Shown here in pieces: positions 43,448 through 52,905 of a DNA stretch of 64,000 nt. The position numbers and the translations under genes are program-made. How positions within the stretch are numbered: the first letter of the stretch is position 1; each line of letters opens with the position of its first letter. The DNA comes from JAHEME01 sp034435035 (GTDB taxonomy: Bacteria > Chloroflexota > Anaerolineae > Aggregatilineales > UBA3940), in the NCBI GenBank assembly GCA_034435035.1, contig DAOTXW010000085.1:1-64000 (forward strand), in the 5' to 3' direction. Below the pieces are notes generated by a model that saw only the letters and a program-made list of their open reading frames with translations, did no database searches and was not told the DNA's origin.

Positions 43448-45685
43448 CTATGCAGGTCGCTCCAACTGTTCCAGCAGCTGGCGGTAGCTCTGCACATCAG
43501 GCGGGTTCATCGCGACGATACGGCGGATGACCTCGATCGCATCAGCCTTGCTCCCCGCTTCCAGATACATCTCCCCCAGTGCATCGAGCTGGGCGATCGC
43601 CTCAGGGATGCGCTTCTGCTGGCGATAGACATCGGACAGCCGCTGGCGCAGAGCCGGCTGGTCAGGGTGGCGGCGAACCTGCTGCTCCAGGGTGGTCACA
43701 ATGCGCTCGGTGTGGCCGCTGGTCACACAGTAGCGCATGTAGGCGTCCAGCGTCCGAATCGCACGCTCCGGCTGCCCCAACTGAAAGTTGAGATCAACCA
43801 GCGCCAGGGCCGACTCCTGATCGTCCGGGGCCAGAGCCATGATCCGGTCATAATAGCCAAGCGCCTCGCGCCAGTTCAGCCGCTGCGATTCAATGTCAGC
43901 CAGCGCCTTGAGCAGGGCGACCTGCGGCCCCGGGTCGGCATTGTGCTTTTCGCCGTACTCCAGCGCCTCGTTATAGATGGCAATGGCGCGGTCCGGCTCG
44001 GCCCGCAGGCGATAGAACAGATCGCCCATTTCGACGTACTGACGCAGCACGTCGTTCACCCGTCCCTGGCTCTTGAGCATATCGATGACCCGCTCGCGGG
44101 CGGCCAGATCGGCTGGCCACAGCTGGATCACCTCGGTGAACAGGTCGGCAGCCTTGTCGGCATTGCCGCGCAGCAGGTAGGCATTGGCGACCAGGTTGAG
44201 CTTGCTGGCCGCTTCCTGTGTCCGCCCTTCGCGGATCAAAATGGCGGCCAGCTGCCGGTGAGCCGGCAGATAATCCGGTGAACGCTCCAGAGCGTAATGG
44301 GCTTCGTCCATGGCCAGCCGCAGCAGGTTGCGGGTCATGAACATCTCGACGCGCTCCATGATCTGGGCGATCTCAGGGCGTCCTCCCTCAATCAGGAGCT
44401 CCATCAGATCAGAGACGTAGGATTCATTGCCCTGCGCAGCGTAGCCGGACAGTGCATCGGTCAGCCGCTTGCGCCAGTTCTGGTCGTTGAGGGCCAGCAC
44501 CAGGGCGCGGCACATCTCGGCCAGATGGTCGCGGCTCTGCTCAGACAGGCTGCCGAGCAAGCGTTCGTAGCCGCCCGCATCGAAGTGAAGATTGACGGCG
44601 CGATCGGCGGCCTGAAGGGCTCGCACCAGGTGGGCTGCGGCCCGGTGGGCGTCGTCTTCATCCAGGTACGCGAGGCCGATGCCCAGGTTGGCTGCCAGCG
44701 CGTAGTCCGGGTCGCCGCTGACCTGACTGAGCAGGTTGATGGCGTCACGGTTGCTGTGGGTGTGCTGGTAGAGCAGCCCCAGGTTCAGACGCAGCGCCGG
44801 GGTGTCCAGGCCGGCGCTGAAGGCCCGGCTGTAGGCCTGGATGGCGCCGGCCGCGTCGCCGAGCTGGTGCAGATCCATAGCCTGCATGAGGGGGCCCTGG
44901 GCTGCCGTGGGGACCTGCCCGGCCCAGATCATATCGGCCAGCAGGCCCATCGCGTGACGGGCTGCCTCATCCACCGGGCTGCGAAGATGCTCGGTTTCCG
45001 CCTCGACTGCCTCGCCCGGCGGCAGGAACTCAGCTTCCGCCGCTTCCACAGCGCGGGAGGACGCCAGTGGCGCATCGGCGGGGCGCTGCAGCGGCTTGTT
45101 ACGGCGGAGGTCATCGAGTGCATTACGGATGTCGGCGTTCAGCGGATCGAGATGGCGCGCGCGCTGGAGGGCCTGTTCGGCTTTCTGCGGCTGCCCGTAG
45201 CTCTGCAGCAGGCGTGCCAGTTCCAGGTATTCGTAGATCGCCTGCTGTACCGTAGCCTTATCTCGCTCGTAGATGACGGCCAGCCGCATATGAGGCTGCG
45301 GCAGGTCGGGGTCCAGGTAGACAGCCTGCTGCCAGTGTGGCACCGCCCGTTCCACATCCTTGCGGGCGAAGTAGATCTCCGCAACGGCGGCGTGCTTCTT
45401 GGCTGACTCCGCGATCTCCCCCAGAGTCTCCAGAATCTCGGCAGTCTTCTCATACGGCAGCGGATCGCTTGGCACCAGCTGGCTGACCCGCTGATACGCA
45501 GCGATCGCATCCTGATAATGCCCGGCCTCCATCAGGCTCAGGGCGAGCCCGGCCAGCGCCTGCGAATCGTCGGGGACCAGATTGGCGGCACGCTGATACT
45601 GTTCGATGGCGCGCTGCCAATCGCGGTCCCAGGCCGCATTGGCGGCCTCCCTCATTGCGGCTTGGTATGCGTCTTGATCTGCCAT
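43448..45685 (-). CDS. TPR-repeat protein
   Basis: The 745-residue soluble protein, read from ATG 45685, is made almost entirely of tetratricopeptide repeats (for example YQRAANLVPDDSQALAGLALSLMEAG, YDRIMALAPDDQES). There is no signal peptide or enzymatic domain. The ribosome site is weak; a frame continues upstream to 45835 without support. It is the first gene of the operon with cdaA, cdaR and der. TPRs mediate protein contacts, so a scaffold role is likely, but the partner is unknown. Confidence 0.88.
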   Translation of the reverse strand: MADQDAYQAAMREAANAAWDRDWQRAIEQYQRAANLVPDDSQALAGLALSLMEAGHYQDAIAAYQRVSQLVPSDPLPYEKTAEILETLGEIAESAKKHAAVAEIYFARKDVERAVPHWQQAVYLDPDLPQPHMRLAVIYERDKATVQQAIYEYLELARLLQSYGQPQKAEQALQRARHLDPLNADIRNALDDLRRNKPLQRPADAPLASSRAVEAAEAEFLPPGEAVEAETEHLRSPVDEAARHAMGLLADMIWAGQVPTAAQGPLMQAMDLHQLGDAAGAIQAYSRAFSAGLDTPALRLNLGLLYQHTHSNRDAINLLSQVSGDPDYALAANLGIGLAYLDEDDAHRAAAHLVRALQAADRAVNLHFDAGGYERLLGSLSEQSRDHLAEMCRALVLALNDQNWRKRLTDALSGYAAQGNESYVSDLMELLIEGGRPEIAQIMERVEMFMTRNLLRLAMDEAHYALERSPDYLPAHRQLAAILIREGRTQEAASKLNLVANAYLLRGNADKAADLFTEVIQLWPADLAARERVIDMLKSQGRVNDVLRQYVEMGDLFYRLRAEPDRAIAIYNEALEYGEKHNADPGPQVALLKALADIESQRLNWREALGYYDRIMALAPDDQESALALVDLNFQLGQPERAIRTLDAYMRYCVTSGHTERIVTTLEQQVRRHPDQPALRQRLSDVYRQQKRIPEAIAQLDALGEMYLEAGSKADAIEVIRRIVAMNPPDVQSYRQLLEQLERPA

Positions 45686-45732
45686 GTCTGTGGCGCTGCC
45701 CCATCTGTCAAGTCGAGATGCTTGCCGCGGCC

Positions 45733-45738
45733 AGTATA
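45733..45738 (-). promoter_or_regulatory. Candidate -10 of the TPR-cdaA operon
   Basis: AGTATA on the plus strand reads TATACT on the minus strand, with TG immediately adjacent. It is 48 bases upstream of the TPR ATG. No -35 visible. Confidence 0.4.
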
Positions 45739-45794
45739 CATTACCGGGTTTTGCGGCGCAATCGTGGTGGTGGGCTACCCTGCCGGAGCGTATG

Positions 45795-46487
45795 CTAGCG
45801 CCGGACGCGGATGTAGAAGCTCTGCAGCGCAGCATGCACGTGGGGATGGCGCACCAGGCCCAGATGGTTAGTTGCCGGCACCACGAGCAGCTCGGCGCCG
45901 GGCATGGCCCGGTACAGGGCCAGGCTGTCCTCCACGTCGTTGAACTCGTCGCGGTCGGCGCACATGATCAGGGTCGGCACGGGCACGCGGCTGAACGTCT
46001 CCACGGGGGCATCCCAGCCCACGACAACGCCCGTCTCCGGATCAAAGACGGCCCGCATGTCCTCCGTCCACTGGTCGAGGGGCAGCCCCACCGCCTGGCG
46101 GATGCGTTCCTGGGTCGGAGCGTGGTAGTTGGTTCCCAGCAGCGCCAGGGATCGGAACAGGTCGGGCTGGCGGCGGGCGGCGTACAGCAGCACTCCGCCT
46201 CCCATGCTGTAGCCGACGCCGTGCACAGGGGTTCGGCCGAGCTGGTACAGGAACTCGATCAGATCCTCGACCAGCCGGTGCAGGTGGAGGTCGCCGGCGG
46301 GGTTGGGGGTCTGGCCGTGGCCTCGCATGTCTGGCGTGATGACGTTGAAGCCATCATCCTCCAGTGAGGCGGCCAGCCAGCTCATCAGCAGGCCCTCCGC
46401 CGTCGCCGCATGCAGAGCGACCAGCGGCGGGCCGTCGCCGGTCTCGGTATAGTACATCTGCAGGTCATTGACTTTGAGCGTGGGCAC
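45795..46487 (-). CDS. Alpha/beta hydrolase
   Basis: The 230-residue enzyme begins with GTG after GGGAG. The nucleophile elbow is GYSMGG, the oxyanion segment is VALHAATAEG, and the acid and His are in ADRDEF and ATNHLGL. The family covers esterases, lactonases and haloalkane dehalogenases; no substrate is evident. It ends 109 bases before the TPR gene start on the same strand. Confidence 0.9.
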   Translation of the reverse strand: MPTLKVNDLQMYYTETGDGPPLVALHAATAEGLLMSWLAASLEDDGFNVITPDMRGHGQTPNPAGDLHLHRLVEDLIEFLYQLGRTPVHGVGYSMGGGVLLYAARRQPDLFRSLALLGTNYHAPTQERIRQAVGLPLDQWTEDMRAVFDPETGVVVGWDAPVETFSRVPVPTLIMCADRDEFNDVEDSLALYRAMPGAELLVVPATNHLGLVRHPHVHAALQSFYIRVRR

Positions 46488-46502
46488 CGATCACTCCCCC
46501 GG

Positions 46503-46538
46503 GCGGCAGTCAGGACGGCGGCAAGCGCCGACTGCCGC
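46503..46538. repeat. 9-base perfect inverted repeat in a divergent gap
   Basis: GCGGCAGTC (46503-46511) and GACTGCCGC (46530-46538) form a perfect dyad with an 18-base spacer between the hydrolase gene and the SGNH gene. It could be an operator or an RNA hairpin in the hydrolase leader. Confidence 0.5.
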
Positions 46539-46593
46539 TGATTTTGACCGATGAACGGCCAGACGACAATGGCGTTCCCGGCGGTCACACCTG

Positions 46594-46602
46594 TGGTAGA
46601 CT
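46594..46602 (+). promoter_or_regulatory. Extended -10 element for the SGNH-propeller operon
   Basis: TGGTAGACT matches TGn plus TAGACT. The transcript would begin near 46609, 38 bases before ATG 46647. Confidence 0.5.
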
Positions 46603-46646
46603 CGTCAGGGCTGATGACTCGGGAAAGCTGCCTGGAGGGAGAGCCA

Positions 46647-48152
46647 ATGGGGCGTTTTCGCCTCCTGATAGCCGTCCTTTTCGCGGCCTGGGTGCTCCCG
46701 GCCCCTGCCTTCCTGATGCGCACCAGCAGCAGCGGCACGGCGATCCTGGGGCGTTACACGCTTCGCTATTTTCTGCTGCTGGTGGCCTACTGCGCGATCC
46801 CGGCTGCGCTGGCGGCGCTGGCCTGGCGGCCGCCTGCCCGGCTGATCGACCGGCTGATGCGCCCGCTGCGCTGGCTGCAGCGCCGCCCCCTCCTGCTCAG
46901 CCTGACAGTCTACGGCTTCCTCGAAGTCTGGTACCTCCTGCAGCGCACCCTGCGCGAAACGCGGTTTTTCGGCATCGGGCGGGGCTATACCTCGGTGCTG
47001 ACCGGGGCGGCGCTGCTGCTGATCGCTGCCGCGGCCGTCCTGATCTTCGCCGGGCGCGGGCCCGGGGCTCAACGCACACTGGCCGCCAACCTGGCGCTTT
47101 CCGGCGCGGCTGTGTTCGCCGCGTTCACGGCCTTCTCGCTGCTGTATGCGCTGGTGGTGCGCCGCGATTCGTACCTCCTGATGCATCGTCTGTGGCCCGG
47201 GCTGCATCGGCGCGACCCCGTCCTGAGCTACAGCGACCGCCCGGACGTGACCGGGCTGGATCTGCGCTGGCCTGAGGGTCAGGTGACGCGGATCTCGACC
47301 GATGTCAACGGCTTCCGCAACCCCGGTGATGTCTCGGCGGCCGCGGTGGTCGGGATCGGCGACAGCTTTCTGGCGGCGCTGGCCGTGCCCGATGCGCAGA
47401 CCTGGTCGGCTGTGCTGAGCCGCGAGCTGGGGGTTGAAGTCGCCAACTACGGCATCATCGGCTACCAGATGTGGCAGTACAACCTGGTGCTCGACCGCGC
47501 GGTGCGCCGGGGCGATCACGAGCTGGTGATCTACGCGATCTTCGCCAACGATCTGCGCGACGATGCCGAACAGGAGCGCGATGTCAGCATCATGCAGCGC
47601 TGGGAGCTGTGGCCGCGCCGGTCGCCGCTGACCTTCACCGCCCACGAGTTCCTGCGCGACTCGCCGGCTTACCAGATCGCCGGGCTGTTCGCGGGGCCGC
47701 CCTCGCCTGCGGCCGGGCGCGACCGCCCGCAGCTGGCCTACGGGCTTGCGCCCAAGTGTCTGCCGCTGGCGAGCTACGACGCCGCGCTGCAGCCGCTGAT
47801 CGCGGAACGCCTCGACCGTGCCATCGCGCTGGCCGATGAGATCGGGGTGCGCATCCTGTTTGTGACCCTGCCGTCCAAGGAATCGGTCTATGCTGAAGAG
47901 CTGCTCCCGGTGTGCGATCAGTCCATCGCGGAGAGCGTCCAGAACGAAAGGCAGGGCTTCCGTTTCGTGTGCCGCTATCTGAGCGAGCGCGGGCAGGTCT
48001 GCGTGGACATGACGGAAAGCTTCCGCGCTGCGGCGGATCGGGCTGCCGGCCCCATTTACTTTCCGGTCGATATTCACTGGAACGCGGAAGGCAACCGCGT
48101 GTTTGCCCGCGGCCTGGCCGACGCCATCCGCCAGTACAGGCTGCTGCCATGA
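46647..48152 (+). CDS. Membrane protein with SGNH-hydrolase domain
   Basis: The 501-residue product begins at ATG 46647 (GGAGGGAG upstream). Five or so hydrophobic segments span residues about 1-180. A SGNH-type domain follows: block I VVGIGDSFLAAL with catalytic Ser, FANDLRDD with the block III Asn, and PVDIHWNAEGNRVFA with D-x2-H near the C-terminus (the Asp-His dyad). Related membrane SGNH proteins act as O-acyl esterases or acyltransferases on surface polymers. Its stop overlaps the start of the next gene (ATGA). Confidence 0.85.
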   Translation: MGRFRLLIAVLFAAWVLPAPAFLMRTSSSGTAILGRYTLRYFLLLVAYCAIPAALAALAWRPPARLIDRLMRPLRWLQRRPLLLSLTVYGFLEVWYLLQRTLRETRFFGIGRGYTSVLTGAALLLIAAAAVLIFAGRGPGAQRTLAANLALSGAAVFAAFTAFSLLYALVVRRDSYLLMHRLWPGLHRRDPVLSYSDRPDVTGLDLRWPEGQVTRISTDVNGFRNPGDVSAAAVVGIGDSFLAALAVPDAQTWSAVLSRELGVEVANYGIIGYQMWQYNLVLDRAVRRGDHELVIYAIFANDLRDDAEQERDVSIMQRWELWPRRSPLTFTAHEFLRDSPAYQIAGLFAGPPSPAAGRDRPQLAYGLAPKCLPLASYDAALQPLIAERLDRAIALADEIGVRILFVTLPSKESVYAEELLPVCDQSIAESVQNERQGFRFVCRYLSERGQVCVDMTESFRAAADRAAGPIYFPVDIHWNAEGNRVFARGLADAIRQYRLLP

Positions 48153-51100
48153 GCCCCCATCGCCCGGCGCTCATCGCGGCGGCTGCGCTGGCGCTGGCGG
48201 GGATGCTGCTCCTCGCGCCGCCGGCACACGGACAGCCGGAATCTCCCGCCGCGGAGCGCCTGACGCTGATCGACCGCACCGGCGGCCCGATCACGGCCGC
48301 GGTGACGCTCGCCGACGGATCGGTGATCGCTGCCGAGGGATCCTCGCTGGTGCGCCTCGATCCCTCGGTGACTCCCATGATCGCTGTGGCCAGGGCCGAT
48401 GCCGGGCACGGGCTCATCCTTGATCTGGCGGCGGCGCCGCCGCTGCTGCTGGCCCTCACCGAGCAGGGGCTGCTGGCGCTGCCGTATGACAGTTCCGGAG
48501 GCATCCCGCCGCCGCTGAGTTTCACCCCCGGCGGGGGCCAGTCGCTGGCTGCCGGGGGGGGCTGGGCGGCGGTGGCCGCGCGCGAGGCCGGGGTGCGCCT
48601 GCTTCGGCTGGATGGACAGGGACGGGCCGCAGCGGATCACGCCATCCCGCTGCCGGGGCGGGCGCTGGACGCTGCGTTTGCGCCGGATGGCACCCGCCTG
48701 TACGTGGCGGCCGGCGAGGCCGGTGTGCAGGTGATCGATATGGCTGCGCCCGGCGGCCCGGCCCTGCTGGGGATGCTGCCGGGCAGCGCGCCAGCCGATG
48801 CGGTCGCCCCGGTCGGGCTGCTGCTGGCGGTGGGCATCCGCGGCCAGGTGCGGCTGATCGATCCGATGCCCGGCGCGGGGGAAGTCGGGCAGTTTGCCGG
48901 GCTGAAGGATGCCCGGCAGATCCTCGCGCAGGACGGCTACCTGTATATTGCCGATGGCCGGGATGGGCTGAAGATCCTCTGGCTGGCGGCCCCCGATCGC
49001 CCGGTGCAGGTCTACGGTGAAGCCGACCACCCTGCCAGCGCGGTGCAGGGGGCCGATGGGCTGGCCTATGTGGCCGGCCCCGACGGGCTGCGCATCGTCG
49101 ATGTATCGTCCCCGACCCGTCCGCGCGAACTCAGCCGGCTGCCGCTGCCCGGGACTCCCCGGGGACTGACTCTGAGCGATCCGCCCGGACGGGTCTTTGC
49201 GGCGCTGGGCGACGAGGGGGTGGCCGTCATTAACGTTGATAACCTGAGCGCGCCGCAGCTCACCCGCCGCATCCCGCTGGGCGGGGAGGCGCTGGCGCTG
49301 CTGCAGGCAGGCAGCACGCTCTATGTCGCGCTCGGGGATGAGGGCCTGGCGATGATCGAGGTGGGGGAGCCTGGCCAGGAAGCTGTCGCGGCGACGCGGG
49401 CGCTGCCTGGCCCGGCGCTCGATCTGGTCCGCCGGGGGGATGCCCTGTACATCGCGGCCGGGGAAGCCGGCCTGCTGGCGTTTGACATCATCCGCCCGCT
49501 GGCGCCGGCGCTGGTCGGCGTGCTGACGCTCGACCCGCTGCGTGCAGCAGGCGAGGGCGAGGAAACGCCAGCAGCGCAGGGCGCTCTGGCCGTCACCATC
49601 GCCGGCAAGCGCGCCTACGTGGCCAGCGGTGATTCGATCAGCGTGGTCGATATCAGCCGCCCCGATCGTCTGGCGCGGCTGGCGCAGGTCGAAGTCCCTG
49701 CCCATCGCATCGCCCTCAGCGAGGTCTACCTCTATGCGGCGTCGGGCAGCCACGTCCGGATCTTTGATGTACGGGCCACCGCCGAGCCGATTCCCCTGCG
49801 CACCTACCACGGGCTGGATGACATCACGCGTATGACCGCCAGCGACGACCGCGTGCTGATCGCCGGCGGCGGCACAGGACCCGACCTGCTGGTGCTGTCA
49901 GCGGCTGCGCCGGATGCCCCGCTGGAGTTCGACAGCAGCGCTTCCACCGGCGGCGCCTATCGGGCGATCCCGGCGCCGGGGGATATCGTCTGGCTGGCGG
50001 CAGGATCGGACGGCCTGCGCCGTTACGCGATCAGCGAGGGGGGAGCACTCCTGCCGGGCGGCGGCTATCGACCCGTCAGCGATGCGGCCGTGCTGGCTGC
50101 CGATGGCATCCGGCTGCTGGCGGGGGGGCGCGAGGGCTGGTCGCTGGTGGATATCGCAGGCGGCGGGCTGGCGATGCGGGGTGGCAGCTCGCCCTCGCTG
50201 CCGGTGACCGGGCTGGCCGTCGAGGGGACGGCTGCGGCTGCCGCGCTGGGATCGGCGGGCGTCGCGCTCTATGACCTCGCCGGCGCAGACGGGCCGGCTC
50301 TGGCCGCCCGGGCCGAGACATACGGCCCGGCGTCCGGCGTGGCCCTGGACGCGGACTATCTCTACGCGGCGGATGCGGGCGGGCTGTCGATCTTCGATCG
50401 CCGATACCTGCTGCCGGTGGCACGGGTAGCGGCCCCCGCGCCAGCCCGTGCGGTGACGCTGCGCGGAAGGTACGCCTATCTGGCGCTGGATGATGGGTCG
50501 CTGGCGGTGATCGATCGGGCTGACCCTTCCGGCGGGATTGTGCGGGCCGGGACGCTGCCCACCCGCCGCCCAACCGACCTGATCCCCGGCCCGGACGGGC
50601 GGCTGTATGGGCTGGCAGATGAGACGATCAGCTCTCTGCGGGTGGGCGACCCGGCCCGGCCCGCCGTGATCGCCCAGGGCACGCTGCCGGCGCTGGCGGC
50701 TCGCGGGCTGTTTTCCGGTCCGCTGCTGGCTGCCTTCAGCCCCGGCGACCGGCTGCGCTTCTACGACATCGCGGACCTGGAAGGCGGGGTGGCGTGGGAA
50801 GGCTCGGTCGATCTGGCGGCGGACGGCGAGGCCGCCGAGGTGGCGCTCAGCGGGCGCACGCTGTATGGGGCCTACGGAGCGGGCGGGCTGGGGCTGATTC
50901 CGCTGGATGCCCCGGCGCGGCGGACGGTCTTCTTCGATGAGCCGGTGCATTCCGTCATCCTCGACGGGGAGACTCTGCTGGCAGCAGGCCAGTCGCTGAC
51001 TGCCTGGGATGTCCGCGACCCCTACGCCCCGGTCTGGCTGGGGGCGCTGCCGCTGACGGCCCCCGCGCGCCATCTGGATCGCGCTCCCGATGGCCTGCTG

Positions 51101-52288
51101 CTGGTCAGCATGGAAAACGGCCTGTCGATCGTCAGCCAGGAGGGGGGCGCGCTGCGTCAGGTGGGGCACCTGGCGGTCGATCAGGTCGATCGCGCGGCGC
51201 TGATCGGCTCCCGGATCTATGCGGCGCTGCACCGCGGCGGGCTGCTGGTCGCCGATGCGTCCGATCGCTCCCGCCCGGCTCCCCTGTTTACCTACACCTC
51301 CCCGGCGGGCCGCTTTGTCTACGATCTGCTCCCGCTGGACGATTCGCGGCTGCTGGTGAGCTGGGAGGGAGGGATCGATGCGCTGGAGATCGACGCGCCG
51401 GGTATGCCGCCGCATCTGGTCTCGGTGACGCCCTCTGTGGGGAGCGCCGCGCTGAACGTATCGCTGGATGCCCGCGGCGAGCAGCTCGCGCTGTCGCTGG
51501 GGGCGGATGGGGTGCAGCTTTTCGATCTGGGCGACCCGGCCAGCCCGCAGCCGGGGCCGTCCGCCGATACGCCGGGGGAGGCGCTCGCGGCGGCTTTTGT
51601 TGGCGAGGCGGTTGCCGTCGCGGACGGCGTGTGCGGTGTGCGAGTGTTCCAGCGCGGGCCGGACGGGCTGCAGGAGGCAGCCGCCTGGCGCGGCTTTGCC
51701 GGATCGGTGCTGGCCGGGTCAGACCGGCTCTACGCGGGGGGCGCAGGCCAGCTGTCCGTCCTGCGCTACGACCCGTCAGCCCCGGCGGCTGCGCCGGCGG
51801 TGCCTCACAGCCCATCGCCCGCCGACGGCAGCGGCGATGCGCCTCTGGATGCCGTCCTGTCGTGGGGGCCGCTGCCCGATCCCTGTGATCCGCTGGTGTA
51901 TGCTGTGTATTTCGGGGTCGCGAACGATCCGCCGTGGGCAGGGCAGGTCGTGGGCCAGCCCATGCTGGCCGTCGGGCCGCTCGATCCCGCGCTCACCTAT
52001 ACATGGCGGGTGGAGGCGGTCAACCGTCAGGGCGGACGCTCCAGCAGCCCGCGCTGGCGCTTCACCACGGCCCGCGGCGCCGTCCCCGATCTGATACCGC
52101 CCGCGCCGCCTCTTTTCATGCAGCGTCTGCAGCAGGATCCGGCGGTATCGGCAGGGCTGCTGGCTGTCTTTGCGCTGGCGGCAGCGGCGGGGTTCTGGTA
52201 CTGGCGCCGACATCACACAACCCATCCGGGCGACGAGGCCGTGCCAGCCTGGTATACCACGGAGGATGAAGACAGGCGCGGCGGTTAG
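48149..52288 (+). CDS. Giant exported beta-propeller protein with C-terminal membrane anchor
   Basis: The 1379-residue protein starts at an ATG overlapping the previous stop by four bases. A signal peptide (about residues 5-29) is followed by more than 20 LVIVD-type repeats, recognisable by phrases such as LYVAAGEAGVQVIDMAAPGGP, LYIAAGEAGLLAFDI and AYVASGDSISVVDI with a D-x-S/x-P-x-P link. An FN3-like domain follows (about 1215-1315, with WRVEAVN), then a transmembrane helix (about 1330-1352) and a short cytoplasmic tail. It appears to be a type-I membrane protein displaying repeated blades for ligand or matrix binding. The stop overlaps the converging NifU-like gene by four bases. Confidence 0.88.
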   Translation: MSPHRPALIAAAALALAGMLLLAPPAHGQPESPAAERLTLIDRTGGPITAAVTLADGSVIAAEGSSLVRLDPSVTPMIAVARADAGHGLILDLAAAPPLLLALTEQGLLALPYDSSGGIPPPLSFTPGGGQSLAAGGGWAAVAAREAGVRLLRLDGQGRAAADHAIPLPGRALDAAFAPDGTRLYVAAGEAGVQVIDMAAPGGPALLGMLPGSAPADAVAPVGLLLAVGIRGQVRLIDPMPGAGEVGQFAGLKDARQILAQDGYLYIADGRDGLKILWLAAPDRPVQVYGEADHPASAVQGADGLAYVAGPDGLRIVDVSSPTRPRELSRLPLPGTPRGLTLSDPPGRVFAALGDEGVAVINVDNLSAPQLTRRIPLGGEALALLQAGSTLYVALGDEGLAMIEVGEPGQEAVAATRALPGPALDLVRRGDALYIAAGEAGLLAFDIIRPLAPALVGVLTLDPLRAAGEGEETPAAQGALAVTIAGKRAYVASGDSISVVDISRPDRLARLAQVEVPAHRIALSEVYLYAASGSHVRIFDVRATAEPIPLRTYHGLDDITRMTASDDRVLIAGGGTGPDLLVLSAAAPDAPLEFDSSASTGGAYRAIPAPGDIVWLAAGSDGLRRYAISEGGALLPGGGYRPVSDAAVLAADGIRLLAGGREGWSLVDIAGGGLAMRGGSSPSLPVTGLAVEGTAAAAALGSAGVALYDLAGADGPALAARAETYGPASGVALDADYLYAADAGGLSIFDRRYLLPVARVAAPAPARAVTLRGRYAYLALDDGSLAVIDRADPSGGIVRAGTLPTRRPTDLIPGPDGRLYGLADETISSLRVGDPARPAVIAQGTLPALAARGLFSGPLLAAFSPGDRLRFYDIADLEGGVAWEGSVDLAADGEAAEVALSGRTLYGAYGAGGLGLIPLDAPARRTVFFDEPVHSVILDGETLLAAGQSLTAWDVRDPYAPVWLGALPLTAPARHLDRAPDGLLLVSMENGLSIVSQEGGALRQVGHLAVDQVDRAALIGSRIYAALHRGGLLVADASDRSRPAPLFTYTSPAGRFVYDLLPLDDSRLLVSWEGGIDALEIDAPGMPPHLVSVTPSVGSAALNVSLDARGEQLALSLGADGVQLFDLGDPASPQPGPSADTPGEALAAAFVGEAVAVADGVCGVRVFQRGPDGLQEAAAWRGFAGSVLAGSDRLYAGGAGQLSVLRYDPSAPAAAPAVPHSPSPADGSGDAPLDAVLSWGPLPDPCDPLVYAVYFGVANDPPWAGQVVGQPMLAVGPLDPALTYTWRVEAVNRQGGRSSSPRWRFTTARGAVPDLIPPAPPLFMQRLQQDPAVSAGLLAVFALAAAAGFWYWRRHHTTHPGDEAVPAWYTTEDEDRRGG

Positions 52289-52887
52289 CCCTGGCCCGCC
52301 AGCGGCGATGACTGACCGTCCGCTGGTGTGCGGTAGAACGGGTTGCTCCCAGCTGCGTGCTCCGTGATGTCCACAACCTCGCGGACTTCCGGGACGGCCT
52401 CGCAGATCATGCGCTCTACGCCCATCTTCAACGTCACGGCGGCCATCCCGCAGCCCTGGCAGCCGCCGCTCATGCTGATGCTGGCGACTCCGTCCCGGTA
52501 GTCTACCAGCGTGACATTGCCCCCGTGCGAGCGCACGCCGGGGTTGATGTGCCGCTCGATGACCTCAGCGATCCGGCGGGCGGTCGCGTCGGGCCAGACC
52601 GGGTTGGGATTATCGATCCGCAGGCCGCCCTGGCCGAGGCCGCTGAAATCGATCACGGTGCCCTGCAGATTGGCCGCGCTGGCGGCGTCGATCAGCATCG
52701 GCAGGTCGCCGGGGTCAAAGGCGATGTCGCCTTCCTGCTGGCTGGCGGGATCGACAAACCGCAGCTGATAGCGGAAATCCTCGTTACCGCGCCCCACGAT
52801 GGACAGGCGCAGGGCCAGCCCGTGCTGTCCCTTGGATTCGCGGAGTTCGATCAGCTTCTGGCGGGCGGCATCGGTAATGGTCAGCAT
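52285..52887 (-). CDS. NifU-like Fe-S protein with N-terminal IscA-like domain (copy 2)
   Basis: The 200-residue protein starts after AGGAG. The N-terminal about 95 residues resemble the IscA/HesB fold but lack its three cysteines. The C-terminal NifU domain keeps the C-x2-C pair in GGCQGCGMA. Such NfuA-type proteins carry or transfer [4Fe-4S] clusters. It shares the whole architecture and several phrases (LRIDNPNP, ERxINPG, SMSGGCQGC) with the gene upstream. Stop codons of this and the propeller gene overlap. Confidence 0.9.
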   Translation of the reverse strand: MLTITDAARQKLIELRESKGQHGLALRLSIVGRGNEDFRYQLRFVDPASQQEGDIAFDPGDLPMLIDAASAANLQGTVIDFSGLGQGGLRIDNPNPVWPDATARRIAEVIERHINPGVRSHGGNVTLVDYRDGVASISMSGGCQGCGMAAVTLKMGVERMICEAVPEVREVVDITEHAAGSNPFYRTPADGQSSPLAGQG

Positions 52888-52905
52888 CAGGCGGCTCCTG
52901 TGAGG

